64,000 nucleotides of DNA from Spirodela intermedia (lineage: Eukaryota; Streptophyta; Magnoliopsida; Alismatales; Araceae), in the NCBI GenBank assembly GCA_902729315.2, contig LR746267.1, positions 3,165,886 to 3,229,885 of the forward strand. Direction: 5' to 3'. This document shows, one piece after another, positions 46,901 through 58,800 of the stretch. Positions within the stretch are counted from its first letter, which is position 1. Every line of letters begins with the position of its first letter. The position numbers and the translations under genes were made by a program. The notes beneath the pieces were generated by a model. That model worked only from the letters and a program-made list of their open reading frames with translations, did not search any database and was not told the origin of the DNA.

Positions 46901-49900
46901 GGGACTTCGAAATTTTGAGAACCTGGTCTGAGGTAATCTCTGACCAACATGTCTCTGACATGTGTCAGTGGTGATACGTTCTGATGACAATCGGTCCAAT
47001 GTAAAATCATTTAGGTCACCCTGACATGTGTCAGTGGTTAGAATCTTGAAAAACCATCATGAATTGTGTGACTTAGTTCAAATTCGACCCAGTCTTGGAC
47101 GAGGCAGACACGAAGAGAAAGTGGTAAAGTATCATTTTTCATGATCTCCTTTTTCTCCTGCTATTTTTTTTCTTGATCTTCTTCGTCATTCCCTACTTCT
47201 CCTCTATTCTTCTTTTTTACCCTTCAATTGATATAATGTGATTATTCATTTGCGGAGTCATAAAATATGGAGGATGTATAGAAATCAGTCTAGGCATCTG
47301 TAGGAATGTATTTCCGTGCCATTAATATTCAGTGAGTGTGTAATTTTGTAATTTCTCTTTCCAGAGGCCCTCATGGGAGAAGGCATCTAAGATTATCCGA
47401 GAAAGGTTATTTTCCCAAGCATTATGCCAATCCCCTATTACATGATTTTCTTAACGCTTTTTTTGTGTGGATCGGTCACTTAGGCTTTAATTTTGCAGAT
47501 ATGAACCTGAAGTTGATGGACGAATTCTAATGGCAAAAGTTGATTGCACAGAAGAAGTTGAACTATGCAGGAGGTGTGCAGTATGTTAATAACGTTTACT
47601 TTTTACCCACCAGTCCCAATCGTGTAGTTGTGCCTGAAGGCTGTTGTGGCAAGTCCTGATTCCGACTCTGCAGTCGTTTTTCTTGGACCACAGATATTGT
47701 GTTGCTTGGTCTCTCTTTCACACGACTTCTGTAAAAATGGCTGTTCATGAACGCCTAAAGAGACCAGAACCTACCTTGACTCTTGTGATTCTGCAGGAAA
47801 CATATCCAGGCGTATCCATCTATCCGAATTTATCGAAAAGGTAGCGACATCAGGTATCTGTTCATTCCTTTACAGGCAATATTTTATCTTCACTTTGCCG
47901 TCTTTGGCCTGATTGTGATGGCATACTTCTCAATATTACACATTCGCCAATATAATTTAGTTCCGTACATTGGAGTATTTCTTACCAGTTTTATATCATG
48001 GAGATCATAACAACAGTATCAAAAGTACAAACATATGCTGTTTAATGTGGTAATCAAATTCTTCCATTCATCATGTACTTGGTAGTCGGCTGGAAGGTTC
48101 TTTGCTGAAGTCGAGAAATTTGTTGAAGCCCTTCGACCTGGTATCCTATGTCATATGCTGAATTGCAGGTAGCGCAGAGGCTGTGCCCTAGCAACAGGAG
48201 TGCAAATATTTGTGGGCTGATGATCCATCATGTTCTAAACGAACTCATGCAACCTGTTGTAGATAACTTTCCATTAACGTGTTGGATAGTTCCAAAATAG
48301 AAATTTCAAGGTGTTTTTTGTCATTTTTACTGGTTTTCTTCTTGATGTCGACCTCCTTCCAAACTGCACCAAGTTCTTCATTAAGATCCCTAGGTATAGG
48401 CACAATGTCTTCACGAATTTCCCCTAAGTCTAGTTCGGGATTAGGTAGAACAGGGCTACATCATTGGCTAATTCATATAGGTTCGCCCCTATTTACCTTA
48501 TAATGTTCTAGAAGAAGAGGGAAATGGGTAAGTTTGATACGCAGTCAGAATGTGCTTTTTTTTTTTTTCTGCTTGCCTTTTCCTCTATTGAAATACATCT
48601 AACAACGCTCAGAAGTTGTCGGATTCTGTTCGTTGTAATATGCTTCGTTATTGTCTCAAACAGGGAAAATCATGGGCACCATGATCACGAATCCTACTAC
48701 GGAGACAGAGACACAGAAAGCCTAGTTGCAGTATGTTAAGTCGAAACCTTCAATTATCTGTCTTGCTCTTCCTTCATAATTTAGCCTTGTTTATGAGTAT
48801 AATGGTGATATCCTGAACTAAAAATTGCAGGCAATGGAGACATTGGTTGCTCCTGTTCCAATGGAATCTACGCTTTCCTCGAAAGATCAATCTAATAGCA
48901 CTGCAGATAGCGCAAAGCGACCCGCACCGAAGTCAGGTGGATGCAGAATAGAAGGTTTTGTCCGCGTGAAGAAGGTGAGAAACATTTTCTTAATCAACCT
49001 CGAGTTTCATTGTTGTTAAGAACGCATACTCTGCACCTGCGTTTTTCTCTCTGTTCCCTCTGATAATGTTTATTTTCCTAATATCCCCGACTTTACCTGA
49101 ATACTGGAACTGCTCATTTTCTTAAATAACTTATTAATATTTTTTTATTTACAGTAATGTCAACCATTTACTGTTTTGAGAAACCGTGCAGTATGCATTT
49201 TTTTTCTTCTCATGATTCAATTGCTGAACCCTTGTTTGACTTTCTGGATCATACTGAGAACAGCTAATATGTTTATGAACTCGAAGGAGCCTGATCCCTG
49301 CTGATTAATGGATGAGGGTCGGGCCAGTTGGCTCTGTTCAGGTCCCATGCAGTTCAATCTTACATCCTTAAAGCACGTTTGCTTTGTTTACAATCTCTTT
49401 TTTATACGGTTAATACCATTTTAAGTGTCTATTTTTCTCTTTCTAATTTACCCGTCTCATTCTTTCTAATTAAATCCTATATTTATAACTTTTCTCTTCT
49501 CTAATGAACAGTATCTTATATCTAATTATACAAATCACCGGTATTTTTACCCTAAGAACGGTGACCGCAAATATCCATATATATTATTTCAAAAATGTCT
49601 GAAACTCGATTGGCAGACGATGTCTTTATGTTTATTCGTTTCCCCCTCATACAATTGACACGTGTCAAAATCCTTATAGTCAAGTGAGCAATAGAGGGAG
49701 CGAGAGAGGGAGAAGAGGAGAGAGAGAGAGAGAGAGAGAGAGGAGAGTTAACGTAGTCATTTTGAATGGTCCTTGCCTGTTGCTTCCTTGACATTTTGTT
49801 TTTTCTTCATTTTCTAATGAAAAATTTGCACACATAATTTTCTTTAATTTTCCTTAATTATACATTATTACCAAAAATGCTTATGAAATTGTGTTGCCTT

Positions 49901-51793
49901 CATTGCTGCATGAGCGGGATTGTTACATCTGCCATGATCCGCAGCTTGTCACCATTGATGTACCCATCTGCTGTGCAGGTTCCAGGTAACCTTGTGATCT
50001 CAGCTCACTCGGGGGCCCACTCCTTCGATCCTTCTCAGATAAACGTGTCCCACTACATCTCACACTTCTCCTTCGGGAAGAAGCTCTCTGCAAGGACCCT
50101 CTCTGAGCTGAAGCGGCTCATCCCTTATCTCGGTGGAAGCCATGATCGGCTGGCAGGCCAATCCTACATGACCAGCCACGATGACACCAATGCAAATGTC
50201 ACTGTAAGCAAGCAGACGCTCCTTGTCTCTTTCTCATCATCTCCTTCTGAATGGCCGAGACCTCATCACCAATCGGGATCAGCACCGCTTGGTCAGATCC
50301 CATCATCGCTCTCTGGTCGTTGACAAATTCGGTTTGGCAAGAATCTTAGGTTTGACTTTAGGGGAGCCCTCTTTCTGTTTTGTGGTTGACTTTGTCTCTG
50401 CATATCAGATTTCCTAGGCCTGGTTCTTGGCTGTTCCTATCTGGGTTCCTCTTAGTATCACTGTTCAAAGGTAGAGATCGCCTTCATTCATTCTGTTTGA
50501 TCAAATCCTGGCCGCCATGTTAACGATTCTATTGTTTCATTTTGTATGTTTGACTTGATGGGCCTGTGATGTTAGCGTTGACATATTCGTTGACGACCCT
50601 GCAACGTTAGACTTGGATCCCTCCTGTCTTAATAACCTCAGATCCAGAAGAAGCTGCAATTTTACACCACGATGCTTCCAGTGATCCACTTGACTCTCTC
50701 TTCAAGAGTTGACTTTTTATGCATCGGGAACCTTAGTCATGCCTGTCGTCTATCTCCAATTCATGTTCAGATTTTTTTAAGACGCACTTTTGTCAGAGGA
50801 AACTTCATTCGACTGCTCTGGAGATGGGGAGTTATTCATAAATACATCTGGTCAACATTCTGATCCTCTTCCATTTCTACGAGTTAACCTACTATGGAGA
50901 TTTGACTTATCCAACTGTCATTACACTCGGCTATGCTTATCCGGATTCGTTCACTATCTCGACATCTGCATATCAGTGTTCATCTGATAGGTGCTGACTT
51001 TTTAGTCTCCAAATCTCTCATGATATCTTTTTCTCTTCAGATTTTTCACAACACTGTAGAGTGCCCCAGCAAATTGACTGTTCTAGATATGACAAATCGG
51101 TCCTAACCGTGTAAAATCAATTATTTGACCCTCTTCCATTTCTTCGCGTTGACCTCGTATGTAGATTTTGACTCTTTGAATTTTTTTATTAAGAGACAAC
51201 ACCCTTTTTATTTATTTATTGCCATTAACAGAATATCATGCCGAAGTTACCCTTCCACTGATCATATCAACCCTAAATTATACTTAATCTGTGTGTGTTC
51301 ATACTCTTGGCATCGGCAGATCGAGCATTATGTCCAGGTTGTGAAAACCGAGGTGATCTCGAGCAGGTACTCTCAAGAACACAAGCTCTTGGAGGAGTAC
51401 GAGTACACTGCCCACAGCAGCCTGGTTCACAGCCTGTACATTCCAGCCGTCAAGTTCCACTACGAACCCGCCCCCATGCAGGTCAACCCCAGAAGTCAAC
51501 GCCCAAGACTCTTCAGCCCACAAAGACTCATCCAATGTTCTTTCCCGTGTACAGGTCTTGGTGACTGAGGTCCCAAAGTCTCTGTCCCATTTCGTCACCA
51601 ATTTATGTGCGATCATCGGCGGAGTCTTCACGGTCTGCCCCAGAAACCGCCCGTTTTTCCCCCGTGGATCTCTGGTCGTTGACTTTTCTGAAGATTTCCT
51701 GTTTGTCCTCTACAGGTTGCTGGGATCCTGGATTCTATACTCCACAACACCATCAGGTTGATGAAGAAGGTTGAGCTGGGTAAGCATATTTGA
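37941..51793 (+). CDS. protein disulfide isomerase-like 5-4 (PDIL5-4), ERV-type membrane protein
   Basis: Fifteen exons join in frame: 37941-37981, 40186-40276, 40513-40607, 41491-41548, 42894-43078, 46138-46195, 47365-47405, 47499-47573, 47797-47853, 48664-48730, 48831-48974, 49979-50203, 51320-51481, 51555-51632, 51716-51793. The total is 1455 nt, or 484 aa, the usual family length. Order: short cytosolic N-terminus ([20 protein letters not shown]), membrane segment at about 24-44, ERGIC N-domain, thioredoxin domain ([13 protein letters not shown], active site C170-Y-W-S173), COPII-vesicle/ERV lumenal domain, and a C-terminal membrane segment (about 448-467) before a short KK-containing tail. 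The family cycles between ER and Golgi. The CxxS site has one cysteine, as in plant PDIL5-4, so simple oxidase activity is unlikely. Introns are long (intron 5 about 3.1 kb), and no nested gene is seen. It converges on the ENODL gene 550 bp away. Confidence 0.96.
49719..49742. repeat. (AG)n microsatellite in intron 11 of the PDI gene
   Basis: About 12 AG units inside a purine-rich stretch (about 49690-49745), 240 bp upstream of the exon 12 acceptor. Confidence 0.9.
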
Positions 51794-51915
51794 TCTCTTG
51801 GCTTCAGGAAAAGATAGGGTAGGATTTTTAACGCCCCAAAAGCGATGGAAAATTAGAAAAAAAAGAGATTAAATGGCTTCTAAATTCAATAAAAAAAGTA
51901 GGTATACATGAATCT

Positions 51916-51918
<3 letters not shown>

Positions 51919-51951
<33 letters not shown>
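51919..51951. repeat. (TC)n microsatellite downstream of the PDI gene
   Basis: About 16 TC units, 126 bp after the stop codon and probably in the 3' UTR. The 550-bp space to the convergent ENODL stop holds nothing else recognised apart from two short GA runs near 52155 and 52260. Confidence 0.95.
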
Positions 51952-51952
<1 letters not shown>

Positions 51953-52343
51953 GACTTGTATGGTTTCTCCATTGAGAGTTTTGGTGTTTAGCCCATGAAA
52001 GGTAGCTGAATGATGAAGATCTCCCTGCGCATATGCTTCTTGGTCATTCAGTCCTCTGCAACTTGTCATTCATGTGGATTTAGTCTCTTTCTAGCTCCGG
52101 GTCTGTTTAGAAACAGTCGTCAAAGGGACAGAAACTCACTCTATAATATCAGGAGAGAGAGAGAGAGAGATAGCTTAGTAATGTTAGAATATGAATTGAG
52201 CCTTTTATTTCATCTTCTTATTTCACAAAAATCGGGCCAAATGAATACGTCAGCCTAGAGAGAGAGAGAGACTGGTGGAGCCGGCAAGCACTGTTTATTT
52301 AAGAAACCCCATGCAAACTCAGACAACTCGGAAGCTCACGATT

Positions 52344-53114
52344 TTAAAGGAAGGCGGCGGTGGAGACGACGAGGACGACGAAGAAACCCGCCGCCGTCGT
52401 CGCCGTCGCCACTCCGTTCGGCGACGCCAGACCTTCCGGTGGCGAGGTGGTCGGCACGATCTCGATAGCCGGCGGCGCCGGTGGCGGTGGACTCGCCGGC
52501 GTCTCCGACGGCGGCGGCGATGGCGTCGTCGCCGGCTCCGGCGCCGGAGTCCCCGATGCCGGCGGTGGCGTGGAAGGTGGCGTGGAAGGTGGCGCCGCCG
52601 TCGGAGACGACCGGTTGCTCCGGTCGGCCAGGACGATGACCACCATCTTTTCCCCCTTCCTGCAGTTGTCCCCCGCCCCGCTTATGAAGAAGAAGGGTCC
52701 CGACCGGTCGAAGGTGAAGACGGTGTTGCCGTCGGCGCCAAGGCTCGCCGCCGGCGGGCTCGCCGTGTCGCAGCCGTCGAAGCCCTCCTTGGTCACCAGC
52801 AGCACCGAGTCTCTCCCAGCGGGATACGCGAACACTGCGAAGTCAACGTCAATATGGGGGCTAAAAAGTCAACTGCAAGATCGAGTGACGAGCTTACGGA
52901 GAGAGTCTCCGATCTTGAACCGGTTCCTCTCCGCCCACTGGTTGTAGGACTCGGCGTCGCCGGCGGGGACGCGCCACCCCATGGAGCCGCCGACCCTGAA
53001 CTGCACCCCCGCCGCCGCCACCGGTGGCACCACCGTCGCCACCACCACCGCCATCAGCAGAAGAGGTAGCGCCATTGACGCCGCCGCCGAGCTCCTCCCA
53101 CCGGTGCCTGCCAT
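52344..53114 (-). CDS. early nodulin-like protein (phytocyanin family, GPI-anchored)
   Basis: Two exons, 53114-52898 and 52834-52344, with a 63-bp GT-AG intron (phase 1), give 235 aa. Residues 1-35 form a signal peptide (ends PPVAAA). The plastocyanin-like domain spans about 36-143: FRVGGSMGWRVP, SYNQWAERNRFKIGDSLLF, FDRSGPFFFISG. It has the two disulfide cysteines C94 and C130. The copper-ligand histidines are absent: N at the first site (SYNQW) and DNCRKGEK at the second. This is typical of early nodulin-like rather than uclacyanin-type members. A Pro/Ser/Thr-rich arabinogalactan-like region follows (about 149-205), then a hydrophobic tail (AAGFFVVLVVSTAAFL) fitting a GPI signal. NRS at 146 is a possible N-glycosylation site. 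The start was chosen because the signal peptide follows directly; in-frame ATGs upstream would give an unlikely extension. Coding sequence is very GC-rich. It is divergent from the TBC gene and convergent with PDI. Confidence 0.93.
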
Positions 53115-53442
53115 GGCGGAACCCTGGAAGTGGAGGCGCCGGAAGAAGGGATGAGCTTGGCGGAGATTGGCGGGGCTTTTGTAAGGGGGCGCCATGGAAG
53201 GGGGATCGGGAAGCTTGGGGGGACTGCCATTGGCTTTTCGGGGTGGGTGGATTGGGGAGCAGTGCAAAGCATTTCTAGTAGACCCTCCGGCGCCGGCGAG
53301 AGGGGGCTCACCGGCGGCGCTTTCCAGCTGCAGGCACCGCCTTTCCCTCGTCGGGGTACGTGGTTTGTGGCTTTCTTCGTCTGCATGGAATATTCATCGC
53401 TTGTTTCTGGGGTTATACATAGAATATCTACATATTGAGAGA

Positions 53443-53447
<5 letters not shown>

Positions 53448-53478
<31 letters not shown>
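53448..53478. repeat. (GA)n microsatellite, (CT)n in ENODL sense
   Basis: About 15 GA units with flanking imperfect purine repeats (53437-53493), 334 bp upstream of the ENODL ATG. It is probably a Y-patch-like tract in the promoter or 5' UTR. Confidence 0.93.
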
Positions 53479-53480
<2 letters not shown>

Positions 53481-53710
53481 GAGAGGGAGAGGGAGGTTAA
53501 ACTGCACAGTTCTAAGGTCGAATGAAGAAATCAGTGGACAGTGGGAAGCAGGAATTTTTGTCGATAACGATGTAGCTAGAATCATCTTCTTTATCTGATA
53601 TTGAAGGCGAACAGCTGTAGCCTTCCATAGCCCTTCTTTCTTCGATCTCTAAGGTCTGTGAAGCACTTCTTGCATACGAACAGGTGTAAGGCCCACACCA
53701 CCCGGAGCAT

Positions 53711-53712
<2 letters not shown>

Positions 53713-53769
<57 letters not shown>

Positions 53770-53770
53770 A
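53713..53770. repeat. (TC)n microsatellite
   Basis: A perfect run of about 21 TC units (53713-53754), then a TTTC interruption and more TC to 53770. It is the longest pyrimidine dinucleotide tract in the window and lies between the divergent ENODL and TBC genes. Confidence 0.95.
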
Positions 53771-55285
53771 GGTTTAGGCCTGGTCTATCAAGTGTGGCCA
53801 TAGACTTCATATAGGACAGACCCATCCCGGAGCAAATGCTCAGATCATATGCGAGAGATTTAGGGGAGAGAGAGAGAGAGGAGAGGAGGGGGGGGCTCTC
53901 AGGTGAGGAACCAGACGTTGACGCTTCTATTGCAGGGAAGCGAAAGGGCTGCTGGACTTCCCATAAGGCGTAAAAAAAGGGTCTTTTTCTTTACTGCCCG
54001 GGCCGGGCTTCTTGCTTATCCGGCCCATTAAGTTCTTCAATCAATTAACTTGCTCTGATATTGGGCTTCCGCCCAGGCCCAAAATAAATCCCCACGAGCC
54101 CGGCACTGAAGCCCATCCGGCAGGAAATAGAGGAGCAGGGGTTACTATTTATGTCATGGTGTAATCAGCCTGATAGAGGAGGTGGTCCCTGATCCGATCT
54201 TGAGCACATGCACCGCCCTCCCACCACCATCTCTGTCGTCACCACCACCATTCATCATTCGAGCACTGCCACCACCAACCACTTAATTAGGAAAGATGGT
54301 GATAATTAGTATAATTATCATATTTTAGGGTTTTCAATTATATATTTTTATATCCCAATCAGATAATTTTTATGATGATGACGATGATAATAATATAATA
54401 TTTTATTTATTTATTGGGCCCAGGTTATGCAATTTTTAAATAAATAAATAAATATATTTCTAAGGACCCCAATAATAAAATAATATGGACTTAAATTAGG
54501 AAGAAATTATTGTAAGTTGTCTAAAATAGTGCTTCCAATTAACTAAAATATTAAATGAATAAGTATTTTCTGCAATAAAATACAGCTAAAATTAAATAGT
54601 GCAAGTAGAGAAGATGAGTATATATAAATATAAAAACAGATTGGTTGTTGCATTTATTTCAATAAATTCCTCTCAATGGATAATTTTTTTATATAAAATT
54701 ATCCATATCATGGAACATGTTAAACTAGTGGAGAAATAATAATTGAGATTGTTTGAACATTGGGGGATCAATTTTTTTATGACCCTCCAAGGCTAATATT
54801 TGACCTTTTTTAATTAATTCCAATTTATATTTCATATTTCCATAAAAATCTATTTTTTTTATATTGTCAACAAAAAATATGTAATTTTTTTATTTTAATT
54901 CAAAATGCAATCGAGATGGTCACATCATTATACATAATCTGTTGTAATTACTATGCAGTTAAGTGATATTCTAGTGAATCACATCAATATCGGTGGTCAG
55001 TGGACTTAGATAATTGTGCACCCATAAATAGTAAGTTTGTACAAAAGGTCAACGTGTGATTAGAAAACTTGACTAAAAAAGTCAAGAAACAATTTCCTAA
55101 TTAGGGAATGGAGATCTTTTTTTTCTGAGAAGTCAAAACTTTGGATTATTGATGACTTGGCCTTTTCATACATGAAGATAATATGATCTTGTCAGAGTAT
55201 TGGATAGCCAGAAATACTGTTGGGCTAAGAGAAATTTCCGGTCAACGGTCCTTTTAGATGTCTGACGTGTATCCAGGAAGAGGTG
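53771..55285. other. intergenic region between divergent ENODL and TBC genes
   Basis: No gene is seen. The first part (to about 54130) is GC-rich, with GGCCCA at 54022 and 54076 and other GGGC-rich motifs. From about 54290 to 55130 it is AT-rich spacer. Short CCACCA-type repeats lie at about 54215-54280. Confidence 0.5.
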
Positions 55286-55634
55286 TGGGCCTGGGAGGGG
55301 AAAGTCAGACTGGGCCCACCATTCCAACTATCGTTTCCTTTTTTTTTTATAATAGTATTCCTGCGTGACGACAAAATAGACCAACGGTTTCGTTTTCCAG
55401 TGCCTCACCGGAACAGAGGAGCGTTGACGGGGACGATCTTCCGATCCAACGGCCAGACCCGCTTCAGAGTTTTTATGATGAGACAAGGTCCGTCAGATCA
55501 GTGAGATCAACCGAGGGACCATCTCGATTGGGGACTGACATGGGGCCCACGTCCTGGAGAAGACACCCAGTCAGAACGACCGCTTCCCACGCGGGGTTGT
55601 CGTCAAGACAACGTCCGGGGACGCGGCCCAGGAG

Positions 55635-55668
<34 letters not shown>
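55286..55668 (+). promoter_or_regulatory. promoter and 5' UTR region of the TBC gene: site II-like motifs and (CT)n tract
   Basis: TGGGCC at 55286, TGGGCCCA at 55311, GGGGCCCA at 55542 and GGCCCA at 55625 are followed by a perfect (TC)16 tract at 55637-55668, which ends 220 bp before the ATG on the sense strand. The arrangement is the same as at the PDI gene: GGCCCA cluster, then a CT tract, then the ATG. Confidence 0.55.
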
Positions 55669-55671
<3 letters not shown>

Positions 55672-55888
55672 CACTCTGATCTCCCCTCCGTGCAGCTGCC
55701 ACCGCCCGCTTGCAATCGGCCCCCCATTGACGGGAGCGGCTGAATCTAGGGGGCGAAGGCGGTGCACGGAGGAGATTGAGGTCCGGAGGGTTAAGCAGGG
55801 TTCCTGGCGCCGTTGCGCGCGAGAATTGTGGTTTGATAAGGTTCCCTTGCTCGTTGATCGGTGGCCTTGGATTTGGAGTTGGTCGGCA

Positions 55889-58800
55889 ATGTGGAGGGAT
55901 ACCGGAGTCTCCGCCGATGATTTCTACACCGTGCGGGCGGAATGCGAGGACGTCCCCAAGACCCGGTTTAAGATTAAGGTGGGAGGATAATTTTCCAGGC
56001 ATTTTTCCTGTCTTTTGGAATTCTTCTGTAAGATCGCTCTTCGTGATTTTGATATCTGCTTCCGTGTTTATCTTGATTGCTGAACCTTTCTTGTCATGGA
56101 ACTCCCGATATCTGCTTCCGTTCTTCGCGAGGGGCAGGAGGGGGGTTCTTGGTACGTTTGGAAGAAGAATATAACCGTCCGTATTTCTGTGATTGAGATA
56201 TGTTTTAAATTTTTATTTCTTCATGCAAGGGGAAAAATTCGATCACTAAAATCTAGTATTATTTTGAATTATCGAAATGCAGTTTATCATCCGCTCAAAC
56301 CGCCGCCTCGTGTGCTCACATGATCGCATACTATTTTATAAACTAATTTTTTTTCTTTGATTACTTATGCCAATAAGAATTATGTCCTGGAATTTGACCA
56401 TTTATATGCTTTTTGAGAAACATTCGGACGTATCGATGGTACGTAGATCGTTTATATTTATCTGTAGACATGTCATGCAAACGTGTCCTTGTTGTTGACC
56501 CTCCCTGTACATAGTAAGTTTCCACTGAGGTAAGGAATTGCATGTCTTATGTGCCACTTTCTACTTGTAGCACTAATATTGTTCTGGTTTTTTATTTAGG
56601 CTGGGAAAACTCTAAGTGCCCGGAGGTGGCATGCTGCATTTAGTCCCGAAGGATACTTGGACATTGGAAAGACACTCACTCGTATACAACGAGGGGTGAG
56701 TGCATTTTCTCTATGAATCTTCTAGTTTCAATATAAATCATCAACTAGTTGAATATTCAGTTCATACCACGAAATTTTTTATGAAAATTGCAATCATTCT
56801 TCGCTTAACTGTGTTGGGTCATTTATGATTCATTATCATTGAAGCTTATGATCCAGGGTATATACTTTGAGTGATTTTCCTGTCTCCACATGAAGTATCC
56901 TATGCTTTGCAAAAGCTAAGGGAATGGGGAGCATTTGGTCCTAATAAGAAGCAGGCAGAAGCATTTAGTCCATGTAATGATTTCTGTGAATGAACATAGG
57001 GAGATGCACAGTAGATATATTGCATTCTTTTTTTACCTAAGTTTGTTTTAATAGCCCAGAAGAAGCAATAGCTGATTTTGGATCCCTTGGCTCATTATTT
57101 TTTTTTCTTTGACTTCTTTATTATATATTTTTACGTATGTCTTAGTGCAATCGCTGATGCCAAACACTGATGAGATTTTTTATGGGCGATGTTAATTTTG
57201 CCAAGCATATAATTAACGAATATTTTAATGCTAAAATCGTCCAATTAGGGTATTCATCCGTTGATAAGAGGGGAAGTTTGGGAGTTCTTGCTTGGTTGCT
57301 ATGATCCTATGAGCACCTTTGATGAGAGAGATCAACTAAGACAACATAGGAGGTAATCCTCTTTTTTCCCTATCTAACTTTCTTAGAACATTCTGAAACT
57401 GCTATATGTTGATCTATTTTGGTTGCATCTTCTCTCTGAGTAATTGCCAAATAATGTAGAGGGCTAGATGTTAGAAGTTGAATTCTGTTTATGTTTTCTT
57501 CGTATGGGTGAATTTTATGGCCTTGGTAATTGCCACTTACTGAAACCATTGACCAAATTTGTCTAGGTGTTAAGATACGAATCAACTCATGCCTGTCTAC
57601 ATGGATATACACCCATTTCTTTCTGTCTTCCTGTCTCCAGTGAATCCTTGAAATCTTTTCTCCTTCTTTAGTAATATGCTAACTGATACATCTGGAACGC
57701 ACTCCGATAAATAATAATATATTCTCAAACTGTTTCGAGAAGCACTGTTTTTAGTTAGGTGCAAAATACAATGTTTCCCTCATATTCCTGCGTATTTTCA
57801 GATCTTACTGATTATTGTGCCCACCCTCACATATACATGTTAAACCATACTTTTTGCCTGAATATTCTGGTTTTTCTCATGTCAGCCAATAAGAGTCAGA
57901 AAAGAGACTAGAGCTCCTGATTTGTGATGGTCCTGGTTCACCTTTTCCCATGTAGACAGCAATATGCCAGGTGGAAGGAAGAATGCCGGGATATGGATTC
58001 TGCTGTTGGAAGTGGACGCATTATCACGGCACCAATAATTACGGAGGATGGTGTACCTATTCAGGATCCAATAGTGCTCTTGGAAGCTAACACTAAAAAC
58101 GGAGTTCCTGGAATTCTGGGATCTCAGAACACTGAAGAAGTTCAAGAGCTTCTGGTGGGTGATAGAGAGAGTAATTCAAGACTGGAAACCCCTATTGGAA
58201 TTGGAAAGGAACCAAAAGTTAACGCTCCTTTGGACAAGAAAGTAATACAGTGGAAACTTACCCTGCATCAAATTGGTAAGTAATCAAGTCATGAGAGAAT
58301 TCCTTTCCTGCTCGTTGCATTTTTTTTTAATATGGATGGCTTCAAGTTTTTGTTCTGGATCCATTAGAAACCCTCTTCAAATGGTTCTTATTCTCTTTTT
58401 TTTTCTTTTCTATTGACTTGTCAATGTTTATGTAAAAAATTATTCTATTATTTTTAGCTTCTACATTTGAATTAGTGCGACTGCTTTTGATTCTTGATAT
58501 TTTCGGAGGTGGGCTGAGGTATAAACATGACTGATTGTCAATTTTCATTTGTTCATAATCACCCAATCAGCGTTTCCCTTTATTGCCCTACTAACAGATG
58601 TTACATAATTCAAAGATAACTCGAGTTTCAGATCTTGACTTTTATGTTGTAAAAGTTGTGTTCAATGAGTTTCAACCATTAGTTCCATGGAGCAACAAGG
58701 TTTGTTACTAATCAATGATAAATCTTTTAGGGCTTGATGTGGTTCGGACTGACAGGACACTAGTATTCTATGAAAAGCAACAAAATCTGTCAAAGCTGTG

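Noticed and set aside
52275..53069. A long arginine-rich open frame on the plus strand
   Set aside because: It lies exactly antisense to the two-exon early nodulin-like gene and reflects that gene's GC-rich codons.
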